From positions 1-64,000 of the forward strand of contig NZ_BONC01000021.1 of assembly GCF_016862515.1 (NCBI RefSeq): a DNA stretch of 64,000 nt, in the 5' to 3' direction. Positions 50,093 through 58,258 of the stretch are shown here, piece after piece. Made by a program: the position numbers and the translations under genes. The stretch is from Asanoa iriomotensis. Its GTDB lineage: Bacteria; Actinomycetota; Actinomycetes; Mycobacteriales; Micromonosporaceae. The notes beneath the pieces are model-generated. The model was given only the letters and a program-made list of their open reading frames with translations, was not told the origin of the DNA and ran no database searches. Each line of letters starts with the position of its first letter. Within the stretch, counting starts at the first letter, position 1.

Positions 50093-53000
50093 TTGCGCTC
50101 TTTACGCGCGCCCGCTTTGTTGGCGGCCGCGACCCTCACCACGACCGCCGCGCTCGTCGGCGTTCCCAGTGGGGCCTTCGCCGCTCCCACCGATCTGATC
50201 ATCTCCGAGTACGTCGAGGGCTCGTCCAACAACAAGGCGGTCGAGCTCTACAACGGCACGGGAGCCCCGGTCGACCTGGCCGGCTACCAGCTCTCGGTCT
50301 ACTTCAACGGTGCTACCACGGCGAGCTTCAACGCCAGCCTGACGGGCACGGTCGCCGCCGGCGACGTGTTCGTGTTCGCCCACTCCGCGTCGGTGGCCGC
50401 GATCCTGGCCCAGGCCGACGCCACCACCGGTTCCGGTCTCTGGAACGGTGACGACGCCATCGTGCTCTCCAAGGCCGGCGCGGTCGTCGACTCGCTCGGC
50501 CAGGTCGGCGTCGACCCGGGCACCGAGTGGGGCACGGGCCTGACCAGCACGGCCGACAACACGCTGCGTCGCAAGTCGACGGTCGAGGCGGGCGACACGA
50601 ACCCTAGCGACGCGTTCGACCCGGCGACCGAGTGGGACGGCTTCGCCATCGACACGTTCGACGGCCTCGGCAGCCACTCGACCGGCGGCGGCCCCGTCGA
50701 CGCGCCCGCGGTGCTCACCTGCGGCAACGCGCTGGTCGCCTCGGCCGGCACGGCCGCGACCCGCGACGTCACGGCGACCGACCCGGACGACACGATCACC
50801 GACCTCGCGGTCACCAGCGTGACACCGACGCCGGCCGCGGGCAGCATCTCCCGCACGGCGTTCACCCCGGCCACCGGCCCGGGCGCGACCGCCACTGCGA
50901 CCGTGACCGCCAGCGCCGACCTGCCCCCGGGCAGCTACGCCGTGCGGGTCACCTCGACCGACGACAGCGGCACGACCGCGTCCTGCACGCTGACCGTCCA
51001 GGTCAACACCGTGCTGACGATCGGCGAGGTGCAGGGCCAGACGACGGACGCCGAGGAAGGCAAGCTGGACCGTTCGCCGCTCGCACCGGCCAGCGGCAAC
51101 AGCGCCCTCCTGTACGACATCCGCGGCGTGGTCACCCAGCGCACGCTGTCCCGCACCTCGGCCGGCGCCCTGCAGTACGGCTTCTTCCTGCAGAGCCGCC
51201 CGGGCTTCGCGGACGGCGACCCGCTGACCTCCGACGGCGTCTTCGTCTACACGAGCACGTTCGAGACGCTGATCGGCGGCTACCTGCCCGTCGTGGGCGA
51301 CGAGATCGTGCTCCGCGGCCGGGTCACCGAGTTCTTCAACCTGACCGAGATCGCCAGCGCCTCCCTGGTGACCAAGCTGGCCAGCGGCGTCGACGTCACG
51401 GTCACCGACGCGGTACCGCCGGTCGACCTCGCGACGGCCGACCGGTACTGGGAGCGGCACGAGGGCATGCGCATGCGGGTACGCGCCGGCGCCCAGGCCG
51501 TCAGCGGCCGAGACGTGTTCGCCAGCACCGCCGACGCCGAGGTGTGGGTGGTCGACAAGGACGACCCGCTGCTCGACCGCGCCGACCCGTACGCGCGCCG
51601 GGTCTTCCGTGACTCGCACCCGCTGGACAACAACCCGGCGCGGTTCGACGACGAGAACGGCAACCGGATCATGTTCGGCTCGATGGGCGTGAAGGACACC
51701 TCCGGCGACAGCACGACCCTGCTGCCGCCGGCGCACACGTTCGACACGCTGACCAGCGACGCCGTGGGTGGCCTCTACTTCTCGTTCGACAAGTACGGCA
51801 TCCAGCCTGAGCAGGTGACGTTCTCCGGCGGGGCGGACCCGTCGAAGAACAACCCGCCGAAGGCCGCCAACCGCAACACGGAGTACGCCGTGGCGACGTA
51901 CAACGTGGAGAACCTGTACGACTTCCGCGACGACCCGTTCGACGGCTGCGACTTCCTCGGCAACACGGGTTGCCCGGGCGTCTCCCCGCCGTTCGACTAC
52001 GTCCCGCTCGACCAGGCCGACTACGACAACCAGCTGGCGGCGCTGGCCGACCAGATCACCAACGACCTGCACAGCCCGGACGTGATCCTGGTGCAGGAAG
52101 CCGAGGACCAGGACATCTGCACGGTCTCGGGCACGACGCTGGCCTGCGGCACGACCAACAACGCCGACGGCGCACCCGACACCATCCAGGAACTGGCGCT
52201 GACCATCAAGGCCAACGGCGGCCCGGCGTACGCGGCGGCCTACGACCGCAACGGCGCGGACGCCCGCGGCATCACGGCGGCGTTCCTGTACCGCACGGAC
52301 CGGGTGACCCTGGCACCGGCGGACCCGACCGACCCGGTCCTGGGCACGACCCCGGCGGTCACCTACCGGGGCGAGGCGCTGCCGTACAACACGGACGTCC
52401 AGAACCCGAAGTCACTGAACGCCAAGCTCCCGTCCGACGTGGACACCTCCACGGGCGTGGACGGCTCCAACGTCTACACCCGCGCACCGCAGGTGGCGAA
52501 GTTCCTGGTGGCAGCGTCCCCGGGCAGCACGGAGCGATCGGTCCTGTGGGCGATCAGCAACCACTACTCGTCGGGCCCGGACGGCCGCATCGGCCAGCGC
52601 CGCGAACAGGCGGCCTACGGCGCGGAAATCGTCAAGGCGATCGAAACGGCCGACCCGCACGCCCGCGTGGCCTACGGCGGCGACCTCAACGTCTTCCCCC
52701 GCCCGGACGACCCGGTGCAGTCGAACCCCGGTGACCAACTGGCCCCGCTCTACGACGAGGGCCTGCACAACCTGTGGGAGACCTTGGTCGCCGAGGTCCC
52801 GTCGAGCGCGTACTCGTACTCGTTCGAGGGCCAGGCCCAAACCCTGGACCACCTGTTCGTCAACGACAACCTGCACACGGACCTGGTCCAGATGCGCGCG
52901 GCCCACATCAACGCGGACTGGGCGGCCAACTACGCGGGCGACGGCTCGAGGGGCTCGAGCGACCACGACCCGCAGGTGGCCCGCTTCAACTCGAGAGCGG

Positions 53001-53329
53001 AACTCCGAGTCTCGGACGCCAGCGTCCTCGAGGGCGACCGCGGCACGACAAAGCTGACCTTCACGGTCTCGCTCTCCCGCCCGCTCTCACAGCCGGCCCT
53101 CCTTTGCGGCACCACCCTGGGCCTGACGGCACGAGCGGGCAGCGACTACGACCCGGTAATCGGCTGCCGCACCCTACCGGCAGGCGTTACGTCCACCACG
53201 GTGGACGTAACGGTCAACGGCGACCGCCAAAAAGAACAGAACGAAACCCTGACCCTGGTGGTAGCCGGCATCCCCGGCCTGGTCCTAGCGGACCCGATCG
53301 GAATCGGCACGATCCTCAACGACGACTAG
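50093..53329 (+). CDS. secreted ExeM/NucH-type nuclease with lamin-tail and Calx-beta-like domains
   Basis: 1078 aa, TTG start behind GGAGG. Signal peptide about 1-30 (LAAATLTTTAALVGVPSGAFA). A lamin-tail domain (about 33-150; DLIISEYVEGSSNNKAVELY), an unassigned beta domain, an OB-like nuclease-associated region (about 310-470; IRGVVTQRTLSRTSAGALQYGFFLQ), then the endonuclease/exonuclease/phosphatase domain (about 600-965; VATYNVENLYDF, DVILVQEAEDQD, AYGGDLNVFP, SSDHDPQVARF). The last 110 residues form a Calx-beta-like module (LEGDRGTTKLTFTVSLSRPL). It degrades extracellular DNA or RNA. The last 300 codons use more A-ending codons than the rest. Confidence 0.92.
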   Translation: MRSLRAPALLAAATLTTTAALVGVPSGAFAAPTDLIISEYVEGSSNNKAVELYNGTGAPVDLAGYQLSVYFNGATTASFNASLTGTVAAGDVFVFAHSASVAAILAQADATTGSGLWNGDDAIVLSKAGAVVDSLGQVGVDPGTEWGTGLTSTADNTLRRKSTVEAGDTNPSDAFDPATEWDGFAIDTFDGLGSHSTGGGPVDAPAVLTCGNALVASAGTAATRDVTATDPDDTITDLAVTSVTPTPAAGSISRTAFTPATGPGATATATVTASADLPPGSYAVRVTSTDDSGTTASCTLTVQVNTVLTIGEVQGQTTDAEEGKLDRSPLAPASGNSALLYDIRGVVTQRTLSRTSAGALQYGFFLQSRPGFADGDPLTSDGVFVYTSTFETLIGGYLPVVGDEIVLRGRVTEFFNLTEIASASLVTKLASGVDVTVTDAVPPVDLATADRYWERHEGMRMRVRAGAQAVSGRDVFASTADAEVWVVDKDDPLLDRADPYARRVFRDSHPLDNNPARFDDENGNRIMFGSMGVKDTSGDSTTLLPPAHTFDTLTSDAVGGLYFSFDKYGIQPEQVTFSGGADPSKNNPPKAANRNTEYAVATYNVENLYDFRDDPFDGCDFLGNTGCPGVSPPFDYVPLDQADYDNQLAALADQITNDLHSPDVILVQEAEDQDICTVSGTTLACGTTNNADGAPDTIQELALTIKANGGPAYAAAYDRNGADARGITAAFLYRTDRVTLAPADPTDPVLGTTPAVTYRGEALPYNTDVQNPKSLNAKLPSDVDTSTGVDGSNVYTRAPQVAKFLVAASPGSTERSVLWAISNHYSSGPDGRIGQRREQAAYGAEIVKAIETADPHARVAYGGDLNVFPRPDDPVQSNPGDQLAPLYDEGLHNLWETLVAEVPSSAYSYSFEGQAQTLDHLFVNDNLHTDLVQMRAAHINADWAANYAGDGSRGSSDHDPQVARFNSRAELRVSDASVLEGDRGTTKLTFTVSLSRPLSQPALLCGTTLGLTARAGSDYDPVIGCRTLPAGVTSTTVDVTVNGDRQKEQNETLTLVVAGIPGLVLADPIGIGTILNDD

Positions 53330-53336
53330 AACCAAG

Positions 53337-53867
53337 CTAACGAAGCGGCCCGGCCCCAAGCCGGGCCGCTTCGCCATTCACCCAGGCATAAAACCCGGCC
53401 TCAGAGGGCGGAGGCGCCACGGCCCGAAACTTCTCGACCCGCACTTCCCACTGACTCCGCCGCCGCTGCCGATCCCGCCGGCGCCGATCCCGATAAAACG
53501 TCTCAGGCGGCCGAGCAAGCCCGTAAATATCGCCCCACCACTCCCCCGGCAACGGATCAAGAATCACGTTAAGATGAGCGGGAAACCGCCGATAACCTCC
53601 GTCAACGGTATTATCACTGTCCACAATAGGCTGAAGCTTCCGACGACTAACCCGATCAACAACCACAATCCGAAACCCACAGGCGTCCAACAGCCGCTCC
53701 ACCATGGCCAAACTGGGCGCCAGGTCCCCGGCCTCAATCCGCCCCACGGTCCCATGACTGGCCCCACTCTTCTTGGCCAACTGCCGCTGACTGAGATCAG
53801 CCCGCCGCCGAGCGGCCCGCAAAAGCCCAGAAACGGGAAGCACCAGCCCCCCACGCTGCCCACTCAT
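53337..53867 (-). CDS. XRE-family helix-turn-helix regulator
   Basis: 176 aa from ATG 53867; a longer frame upstream would run into the IS end and is rejected. HTH about 10-62: SGLLRAARRRADLSQRQLAKKSGASHGTVGRIEAGDLAPS, the standard XRE core. The rest (VVDRVSRRKLQPIVDSDNTVDGGYRRFPAHLNVI...) is a C-terminal domain with a basic stretch (FYRDRRRRDRQRRRSQWEVR). The gene is relatively rich in T-ending codons, unlike most genes here, and codes on the strand opposite to the nuclease. Its last codons form half of a terminator hairpin. Its DNA target is unknown. Confidence 0.85.
   Translation of the reverse strand: MSGQRGGLVLPVSGLLRAARRRADLSQRQLAKKSGASHGTVGRIEAGDLAPSLAMVERLLDACGFRIVVVDRVSRRKLQPIVDSDNTVDGGYRRFPAHLNVILDPLPGEWWGDIYGLARPPETFYRDRRRRDRQRRRSQWEVRVEKFRAVAPPPSEAGFYAWVNGEAARLGAGPLR
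53341..53373. terminator. bidirectional terminator between nuclease and XRE genes
   Basis: A perfect 14-bp stem (53341-53354 with 53360-53373) and a 5-base loop lies at the meeting point of two convergent genes. Its right part covers the last codons of the XRE gene. Good candidate for stopping both transcripts. Confidence 0.82.
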
Positions 53868-53952
53868 CAGGCAAGCATGCCCACCCCCACCTCCCGAAAC
53901 CACCCCACCACCAAGCCTGTGGATAACTCCCCCACCCCACACCCACGCGCAG

Positions 53953-53960
53953 CAGCTTTG
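53953..53960. repeat. IS target-site duplication, left
   Basis: CAGCTTTG directly left of the IS end is identical to 55371-55378 on the other side. An 8-base duplication is the expected size for IS256-family insertion. Confidence 0.9.
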
Positions 53961-54008
53961 GGGACTGTCAAACAAACGGTGTAAGGGACTGTCAAACAAA
54001 CGGTGTAA
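53961..54008. repeat. tandem duplicate of the IS left terminal repeat
   Basis: Two identical 24-base copies (53961-53984 and 53985-54008) stand head to tail at the left IS end. The outer one abuts the target duplication, so the outer copy is the functional boundary. The right end has only a single copy. Confidence 0.92.
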
Positions 54009-54025
54009 CGCCGGCTATTGGTTGA

Positions 54026-55321
54026 CTACTTGCGGGTGGGGGTGAGGCGGCCTTCGAAGGTCATCTCGAAGGCGTTCAGGGCGGGTTTCCAGCGGATCGC
54101 CCATCGGCGCCGTCCGGTGCCGGTGGGGTCGAGGCTCATGACCGCCAGATAGACGCACTTGAGCGCGGCCTGCTCGTTCGGGAAGTGCCCGCGGGCGCGG
54201 ACGGCCCGGCGGATGCGGGCGTTGACCGACTCGATCGCGTTGGTCGAGCAGACGACCTTGCGGATCTCGACATCGAAGGCCAGGAACGGCACGAACTCCG
54301 GCCAGGCGTTGTCCCACAGCCTGACGATCGCCGGATACTTCTGTCCCCACGCGTCGACGAACTCAGCGAATCGGGCCTTCGCCGCGGCTTCGGTCGCCGC
54401 CGTGTAGACCGGCCGCAGCGCTTTGGCGATCGCGTCGTAGTGCTGCCGGCCGGCATAGCGGAACGAGTTGCGCAACAGGTGGATCACACAGGTCTGGACC
54501 ACCGCTTGGGGCCAGGTCGCCGCGATCGCGTCGGGCAGCCCCTTGAGGCCGTCGCAGACGACCATGCACGCGTCCTCGACCCCCCGGTTCTTGACCTCGG
54601 TGAGAACTTGAAGCCAGAACTTGGCGCCCTCGCCGCCGTCACCGGCCCACAGGCCCAGGATGTCGCGGGTGCCCTCGACCGTGACCGCCAAGGCGACGTA
54701 GACGGGTCGGTTGGCGACCTTCCCATCGCGGATCTTCACGTGGACGGCATCCAGGAAGATCACCGGATAGACGGGGTCGAGTGGCCGGTTCTGCCACTCA
54801 CCCATCGCGTCGAGCACCTTGTCGGTGATCGTCGAGATGGTCTGGCGGGACACGTCCGCGCCGTAGACCTCGGCCAGGTGCGCCTGGATCTCCCCAGTGG
54901 TCAAACCCTTCGCGGACAGCGAGATGACCATGTCCTCGACGCCGGTCAGCCGACGCTGACGCTTGCGCACGATCTGCGGCTCAAACGAGCCGTCCCGGTC
55001 ACGCGGCACGCTGATCTCGACCGGGCCGACCTCGGTCAGGACGGTCTTGCCCCGGGCACCGTTTCGAGAGTTCTGGCCGTTGTTGCCGGCCGGGTCGCCC
55101 TTGTCATAGCCGAGATGGTCGGTGATCTCACCGTCAAGCGCGGCCTCGAGCACACGCTTGGTCAGCTGCTGCAGCAGGCCGCCGTCTCCGGTCAGTTGCA
55201 GACCCGCTGCGCGGGCCTGCTCGACCAGACGGCCCACCAGCTCAACATCCACGCCCTCGTCAGCGGGCCCGTTCTTCTTCGGCACCGCGGCAGTATCCGC
55301 CGCGACCGTCGCGTCCGTCAT
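54026..55321 (-). CDS. IS256-family transposase (MULE-type DDE)
   Basis: 431 aa, full length. DDE residues: D in VIFLDAVHVKIRDG, D in VVCDGLKGLPDAI and E in STNAIESVNARIRRAVRARG. The N-terminal domain has KRVLEAALDGEITDHLGYDKGD, and CVIHLLRNSFRY and FPNEQAALKCVYLAVM are also family signatures. No frameshift or stop interrupts it, so it may still be active. The ATG at 55321 lies 26 bases inside the right inverted repeat. GC content is lower than in neighbouring housekeeping genes only slightly, so transfer from a related actinomycete is likely. Confidence 0.95.
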   Translation of the reverse strand: MTDATVAADTAAVPKKNGPADEGVDVELVGRLVEQARAAGLQLTGDGGLLQQLTKRVLEAALDGEITDHLGYDKGDPAGNNGQNSRNGARGKTVLTEVGPVEISVPRDRDGSFEPQIVRKRQRRLTGVEDMVISLSAKGLTTGEIQAHLAEVYGADVSRQTISTITDKVLDAMGEWQNRPLDPVYPVIFLDAVHVKIRDGKVANRPVYVALAVTVEGTRDILGLWAGDGGEGAKFWLQVLTEVKNRGVEDACMVVCDGLKGLPDAIAATWPQAVVQTCVIHLLRNSFRYAGRQHYDAIAKALRPVYTAATEAAAKARFAEFVDAWGQKYPAIVRLWDNAWPEFVPFLAFDVEIRKVVCSTNAIESVNARIRRAVRARGHFPNEQAALKCVYLAVMSLDPTGTGRRRWAIRWKPALNAFEMTFEGRLTPTRK

Positions 55322-55346
55322 CAGGTGCTACTCCCTCGATCAGGAG

Positions 55347-55370
55347 TTACACCGTTCGTTTTACAGACCC
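55347..55370. repeat. right terminal inverted repeat of the IS
   Basis: 24 bases, reading inward GGGTCTGTAAAACGAACGGT and then GTAA, matching the left repeat at about 21 of 24 positions. The target duplication follows at once at 55371. Confidence 0.92.
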
Positions 55371-55378
55371 CAGCTTTG
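55371..55378. repeat. IS target-site duplication, right
   Basis: CAGCTTTG, identical to 53953-53960. Its last four bases are the first bases of the palindrome arm (TTTG at 55375-55378), so the IS cut the chromosome at the palindrome edge. Confidence 0.9.
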
Positions 55379-55440
55379 CTCTGCATCCATATACGCGCCA
55401 CCTCCAGAACGGGGTGGTGCGTATATGGATGCAGAGCAAA
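55375..55440. repeat. long intergenic palindrome, copy 2
   Basis: 28-bp inverted arms (55375-55402 and 55413-55440) with a single G:T mismatch and a 10-base loop. The outer 25 bases of the arms match copy 1 at 13980-14045 except for one base in the left arm, while the loops differ. It lies 254 bases beyond the hemB stop. On the plus strand, the left flank (before the IS) is strongly C/A-rich and the right flank strongly G/T-rich. Confidence 0.92.
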
Positions 55441-55653
55441 GTCTGGCGGGCAGGGCGGGGTAAGGGGGCAAACGGCACGGGTGTTTCGTGCGGCTCGGGG
55501 CGGCCAGTTGGGCCCTCGGCGTCCGCTTCGTTCGTGGACGGCGGCGCGCGGGGCGGTGGGTCCGCGCCGTGCCTCGGGGATGGCGAGCCGGGTTTGTTTG
55601 GGCGCTGGCCTTGCGGTTTGCTGGTCAGTGGCGCGCTGGTGGGTACGTACGGC
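55441..55653. other. non-coding G/T-rich spacer between palindrome and hemB
   Basis: No gene is supported in this interval: the open frames in it begin inside the palindrome or run into the IS and have no ribosome site or homology. The plus strand is very G-rich (about twice as many G as C in the first 120 bases) and T-rich. It is the right-hand half of the composition flip at the palindrome. Confidence 0.7.
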
Positions 55654-55683
55654 GAAGGGCATGCCCTGGTGGGCATGCCCTTC
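55654..55683 (-). terminator. hairpin terminator of the rex-hem operon
   Basis: A perfect 13-bp stem (GAAGGGCATGCCC, 55654-55666, with 55671-55683) and a 4-base loop lie 11 bases beyond the hemB stop. T-rich sequence lies only on the hemB side (TCGTTTTGTCG on the plus strand). Probable end of the operon transcript. Confidence 0.82.
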
Positions 55684-55694
55684 TCGTTTTGTCG

Positions 55695-56678
55695 TTAGTA
55701 GCGGGAGCGGAGGAGGGTGGCTGCCTCGGTTGCACAGTACGTCAGGATTATTTGGGCGCCTGCGCGGCGGATCGAGGTCAGGGTTTCCAGGATTGCTCGG
55801 TCGCGGTCCAGCCAGCCGTTGGCTGCCGCGGCCTCTACCATCGCGTACTCGCCTGAGATTTGGTATGCCGCTACTGGGATGTCCGTTGCGTTGCGGACCG
55901 CGTGGATGACGTCCAGGTTTGTTAGCGCGGGTTTGACCATGACCATGTCCGCGCCCTCTTCTACGTCGAGTTTTACCTCGCGTAGGGCGTCGCGGAAGTT
56001 TGCCGGGTCCTGTTGGTAGGTGCGGCGGTCTCCCACCAGCGAGGATTCCACCGCTTCGCGGAACGGGCCGTAGAAGGCTGATGCGTACTTCACCGCGTAG
56101 GCCAGGATTCCTACGTCCTGGTAGCCCGCTGCGTCCAGTGCCTGGCGGGCTACTCCTACCTGGCCGTCCATCATGCCCGACGGGCCTACCAGGTGTACGC
56201 CTGCTTCCGCCTGGGCTACCGCCATCGTTGCGTACGACTCCAGTGTGGCGTCGTTGTCTACCCTGCCTGACTCGTCCAGGACTCCGCAGTGGCCGTGGGA
56301 CGTGAACTCGTCCAGGCAGAGGTCGCCCATTACCACTGTGGCGTCGCCTACCTCTGCGACCACGTCTCTGATCGCTACGTTGAGGATGCCCTCTGGGTCC
56401 AGGCCGCCTGAGCCCTCGGGGTCCTTGTGCGTGGGGACGCCGAACAGCATGATGCCGCCGACGCCCGCGCGGACCGCTTCCGCTGCCGCCTTGCGGAGCG
56501 ACTCGCGGGAGTGTTGGAACACGCCTGGCATCGAGGTGATGGGGCGTGGCTCCGTCAAGCCTTCCTTCACGAACATGGGGAGGACCAGCTCTGACGGCGC
56601 CAGCTTTGTTTCCTCTACCAGGCGGCGCATCGCCGGGGTTGTCCTTAGGCGGCGTGGGCGGTCCGTCGGGAAAGCCAT
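55695..56678 (-). CDS. hemB: delta-aminolevulinic acid dehydratase (porphobilinogen synthase)
   Basis: 327 aa from ATG 56678, which shares its A with the hemD stop (TGATG). The TIM-barrel enzyme joins two aminolevulinate molecules. Active-site lysines K197 in [13 protein letters not shown] and K249 in MVKPALTN are both present. The metal site is [14 protein letters not shown] (C121, D123, C131), a hybrid of zinc-type and magnesium-type forms common in actinobacteria. Codon use is unusual: GTA for Val and GGA/GCA are frequent, whereas the rest of the operon uses GTC/GTG. It is the last gene of the heme operon. Confidence 0.96.
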   Translation of the reverse strand: MAFPTDRPRRLRTTPAMRRLVEETKLAPSELVLPMFVKEGLTEPRPITSMPGVFQHSRESLRKAAAEAVRAGVGGIMLFGVPTHKDPEGSGGLDPEGILNVAIRDVVAEVGDATVVMGDLCLDEFTSHGHCGVLDESGRVDNDATLESYATMAVAQAEAGVHLVGPSGMMDGQVGVARQALDAAGYQDVGILAYAVKYASAFYGPFREAVESSLVGDRRTYQQDPANFRDALREVKLDVEEGADMVMVKPALTNLDVIHAVRNATDIPVAAYQISGEYAMVEAAAANGWLDRDRAILETLTSIRRAGAQIILTYCATEAATLLRSRY

Positions 56679-58258
56679 CAGCGGAACCTCAGTGCTGTCG
56701 GGCCCTGGACCTTTGAACCACGGCGCTGCTTCGCCGGCATCGCGGCGAGCTTTTCGCGGAGTTCCACCGCGTACGAGGCCAGTGCTTCCACCAGGTCTGG
56801 GACCGAGGCGTGGGCCGGCTGGACATCGACGCGCAGGCCGAACTCCGTGGCCGTTTCCGCCGTCTTCGGGCCGATGACCGCTACCACCGTGCGGGTGTGG
56901 GGCTTGCCGGCGATGCCGACCAGGTTGCGGACCGTGGAGGAGCTGGTGAAGAGGACCGCGTCGAAGCCGCCCGACTTGATGGCGTCGCGGATCTCCGCCG
57001 GCGGCGGCGCCGCGCGGACCGTGCGGTACGCGGTGACGTCGTCGACCTCCCAGCCGAGTTCCGTGAGGCCCGCGGCCAGCGTCTCCGTGGCGATGTCGGC
57101 GCGCGGCAGCAGCACCCGGCCCACCGGGTCCAGGACCTCGTCGTGCGGGGAGAACTCGGCGAGCAGGCCCTCGGACGACTGCTCGCCCGCGGGGACCAGC
57201 TCCGGCTGGATGCCGAACGCGCGGACGGCGTCCGCGGTGGCTTCGCCGATGCAGGCGATCTTCACGCCGCCGAAGTGGCGGGCGTCGAGGCCGTGTTCGC
57301 CGAACTTCTCCCAGACCGCGCGGACCGCGTTGACCGAGGTGAACAGGACCCAGGCGTAGCGGCCGTCGACCAGGCCCTTGACCGCCCGCTCCATCTGGGC
57401 CGGGGTGCGCGGCGGCTCGACGGCGATGGTGGGGACCTCGCACGGGATCGCGCCGTAGGCGCGCAGTCGGGCGCTCATCGCGCCGGCCTGCTCCTTCGTG
57501 CGGGGTACGAGCACCTTCCAGCCGTACAGCGGGCGGTTCTCCCACCAGCTCAGCTTGTCGCGGTGCGCGACGCCCGCGCCCAGGGTGAGCACCACGCGGC
57601 CGGTGAAGCCGAGGGCGGCGGCGACGAAGCTGTCGACCGTCGACGTGGTGGTGAACTGGGTCTCGCCGGTGCCGTCGCCGGTCACGCCGACCGGGGTGGT
57701 GCCGTCGAGGCCCGCGGCGATCAGGCCGTCGCGGAGTGCGGCCAGGTCACCGGCGTCGACCGCGAGGGCCAGCGAGTCGCGGGCCACGGCGGTGGCCAGG
57801 GCTTCGAAGTCCAGTGACGAGATGTCGTCGACATCGGCGGCGGTACGCAGGCCCGGGAGCGGGACGCCCGCGTAGGTGGCAACTCCCTCGGCCTGGCCGA
57901 CACCGGGCACGACCTCGAAGTGGACGGCGGTGCGGGCGACGGCCTGCACCTCCTTGACCACCGACTCGTGTCCGAAGGGGTCGCCGGCGACGAGGTGCAC
58001 GGCGGAGAGCCCGGAGCGCGCGGCGGACAGCAGCACCTTGGCCACGTCGCCGGAGGCGCCCTCGGCCGGCGTGAACTGCGCGTCGTCCTTGGCCTCGGCG
58101 CGGATCGCCGCGAGCAGCGACTCCGGCACGCCGCGGTCGTAGACCACCTGGTCGGCCTCGACCAGCGCGTCGTGCGCCCGGCGGGTCAGCAGGCCCGGGT
58201 CGCCGGGTCCCGCCCCGACGAACGAGATGTGGCCTGCGGGCTTACGGGTGCGGGTCAT
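56678..58258 (-). CDS. hemD: uroporphyrinogen-III synthase fused to SUMT-like domain
   Basis: 526 aa. N-terminal domain (about 8-245) is like uroporphyrinogen-III methyltransferase ([58 protein letters not shown]), but lacks the usual GGDPFVFGRGGEE and so may not methylate; this form is general in actinobacterial HemD. The C-terminal domain (about 250-505) is uroporphyrinogen-III synthase ([66 protein letters not shown]). It cyclises hydroxymethylbilane. ATGA overlap with hemC and one-base overlap with hemB tie the genes. Confidence 0.93.
   Translation of the reverse strand: MTRTRKPAGHISFVGAGPGDPGLLTRRAHDALVEADQVVYDRGVPESLLAAIRAEAKDDAQFTPAEGASGDVAKVLLSAARSGLSAVHLVAGDPFGHESVVKEVQAVARTAVHFEVVPGVGQAEGVATYAGVPLPGLRTAADVDDISSLDFEALATAVARDSLALAVDAGDLAALRDGLIAAGLDGTTPVGVTGDGTGETQFTTTSTVDSFVAAALGFTGRVVLTLGAGVAHRDKLSWWENRPLYGWKVLVPRTKEQAGAMSARLRAYGAIPCEVPTIAVEPPRTPAQMERAVKGLVDGRYAWVLFTSVNAVRAVWEKFGEHGLDARHFGGVKIACIGEATADAVRAFGIQPELVPAGEQSSEGLLAEFSPHDEVLDPVGRVLLPRADIATETLAAGLTELGWEVDDVTAYRTVRAAPPPAEIRDAIKSGGFDAVLFTSSSTVRNLVGIAGKPHTRTVVAVIGPKTAETATEFGLRVDVQPAHASVPDLVEALASYAVELREKLAAMPAKQRRGSKVQGPTALRFR

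Larger units (their letters stand above)
53961..55370 (-). mobile_element. complete IS256-family insertion sequence, 1410 bp
   Basis: The element is bounded by 24-bp terminal inverted repeats (left GGGACTGTCAAACAAACGGT..., right end reading inward GGGTCTGTAAAACGAACGGT..., about 21 of 24 matches) and flanked by an 8-bp direct repeat. It contains one intact transposase gene. Size, repeats and target duplication all fit the IS256 family. It lies between the XRE gene and hemB, and its right end abuts the long palindrome. The left terminal repeat is present twice in tandem. Confidence 0.95.

Noticed and set aside
53831-55560. The skew flip as the chromosome origin
   Set aside because: No dnaA, dnaN, recF, gyrB or DnaA-box cluster is near, so this is not oriC; the flip is local, spanning only a few kilobases.
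55414-55698. A rightward 94-residue open frame beginning inside the palindrome
   Set aside because: It starts in the palindrome arm, has no ribosome site, and the same false start appears at the other palindrome copy, so it is a by-product of the repeat.
56678-58258. Degenerate methyltransferase domain of HemD as a novel fusion
   Set aside because: The same altered motifs are general in actinobacterial HemD proteins as far as I recall, so this is normal for the group.
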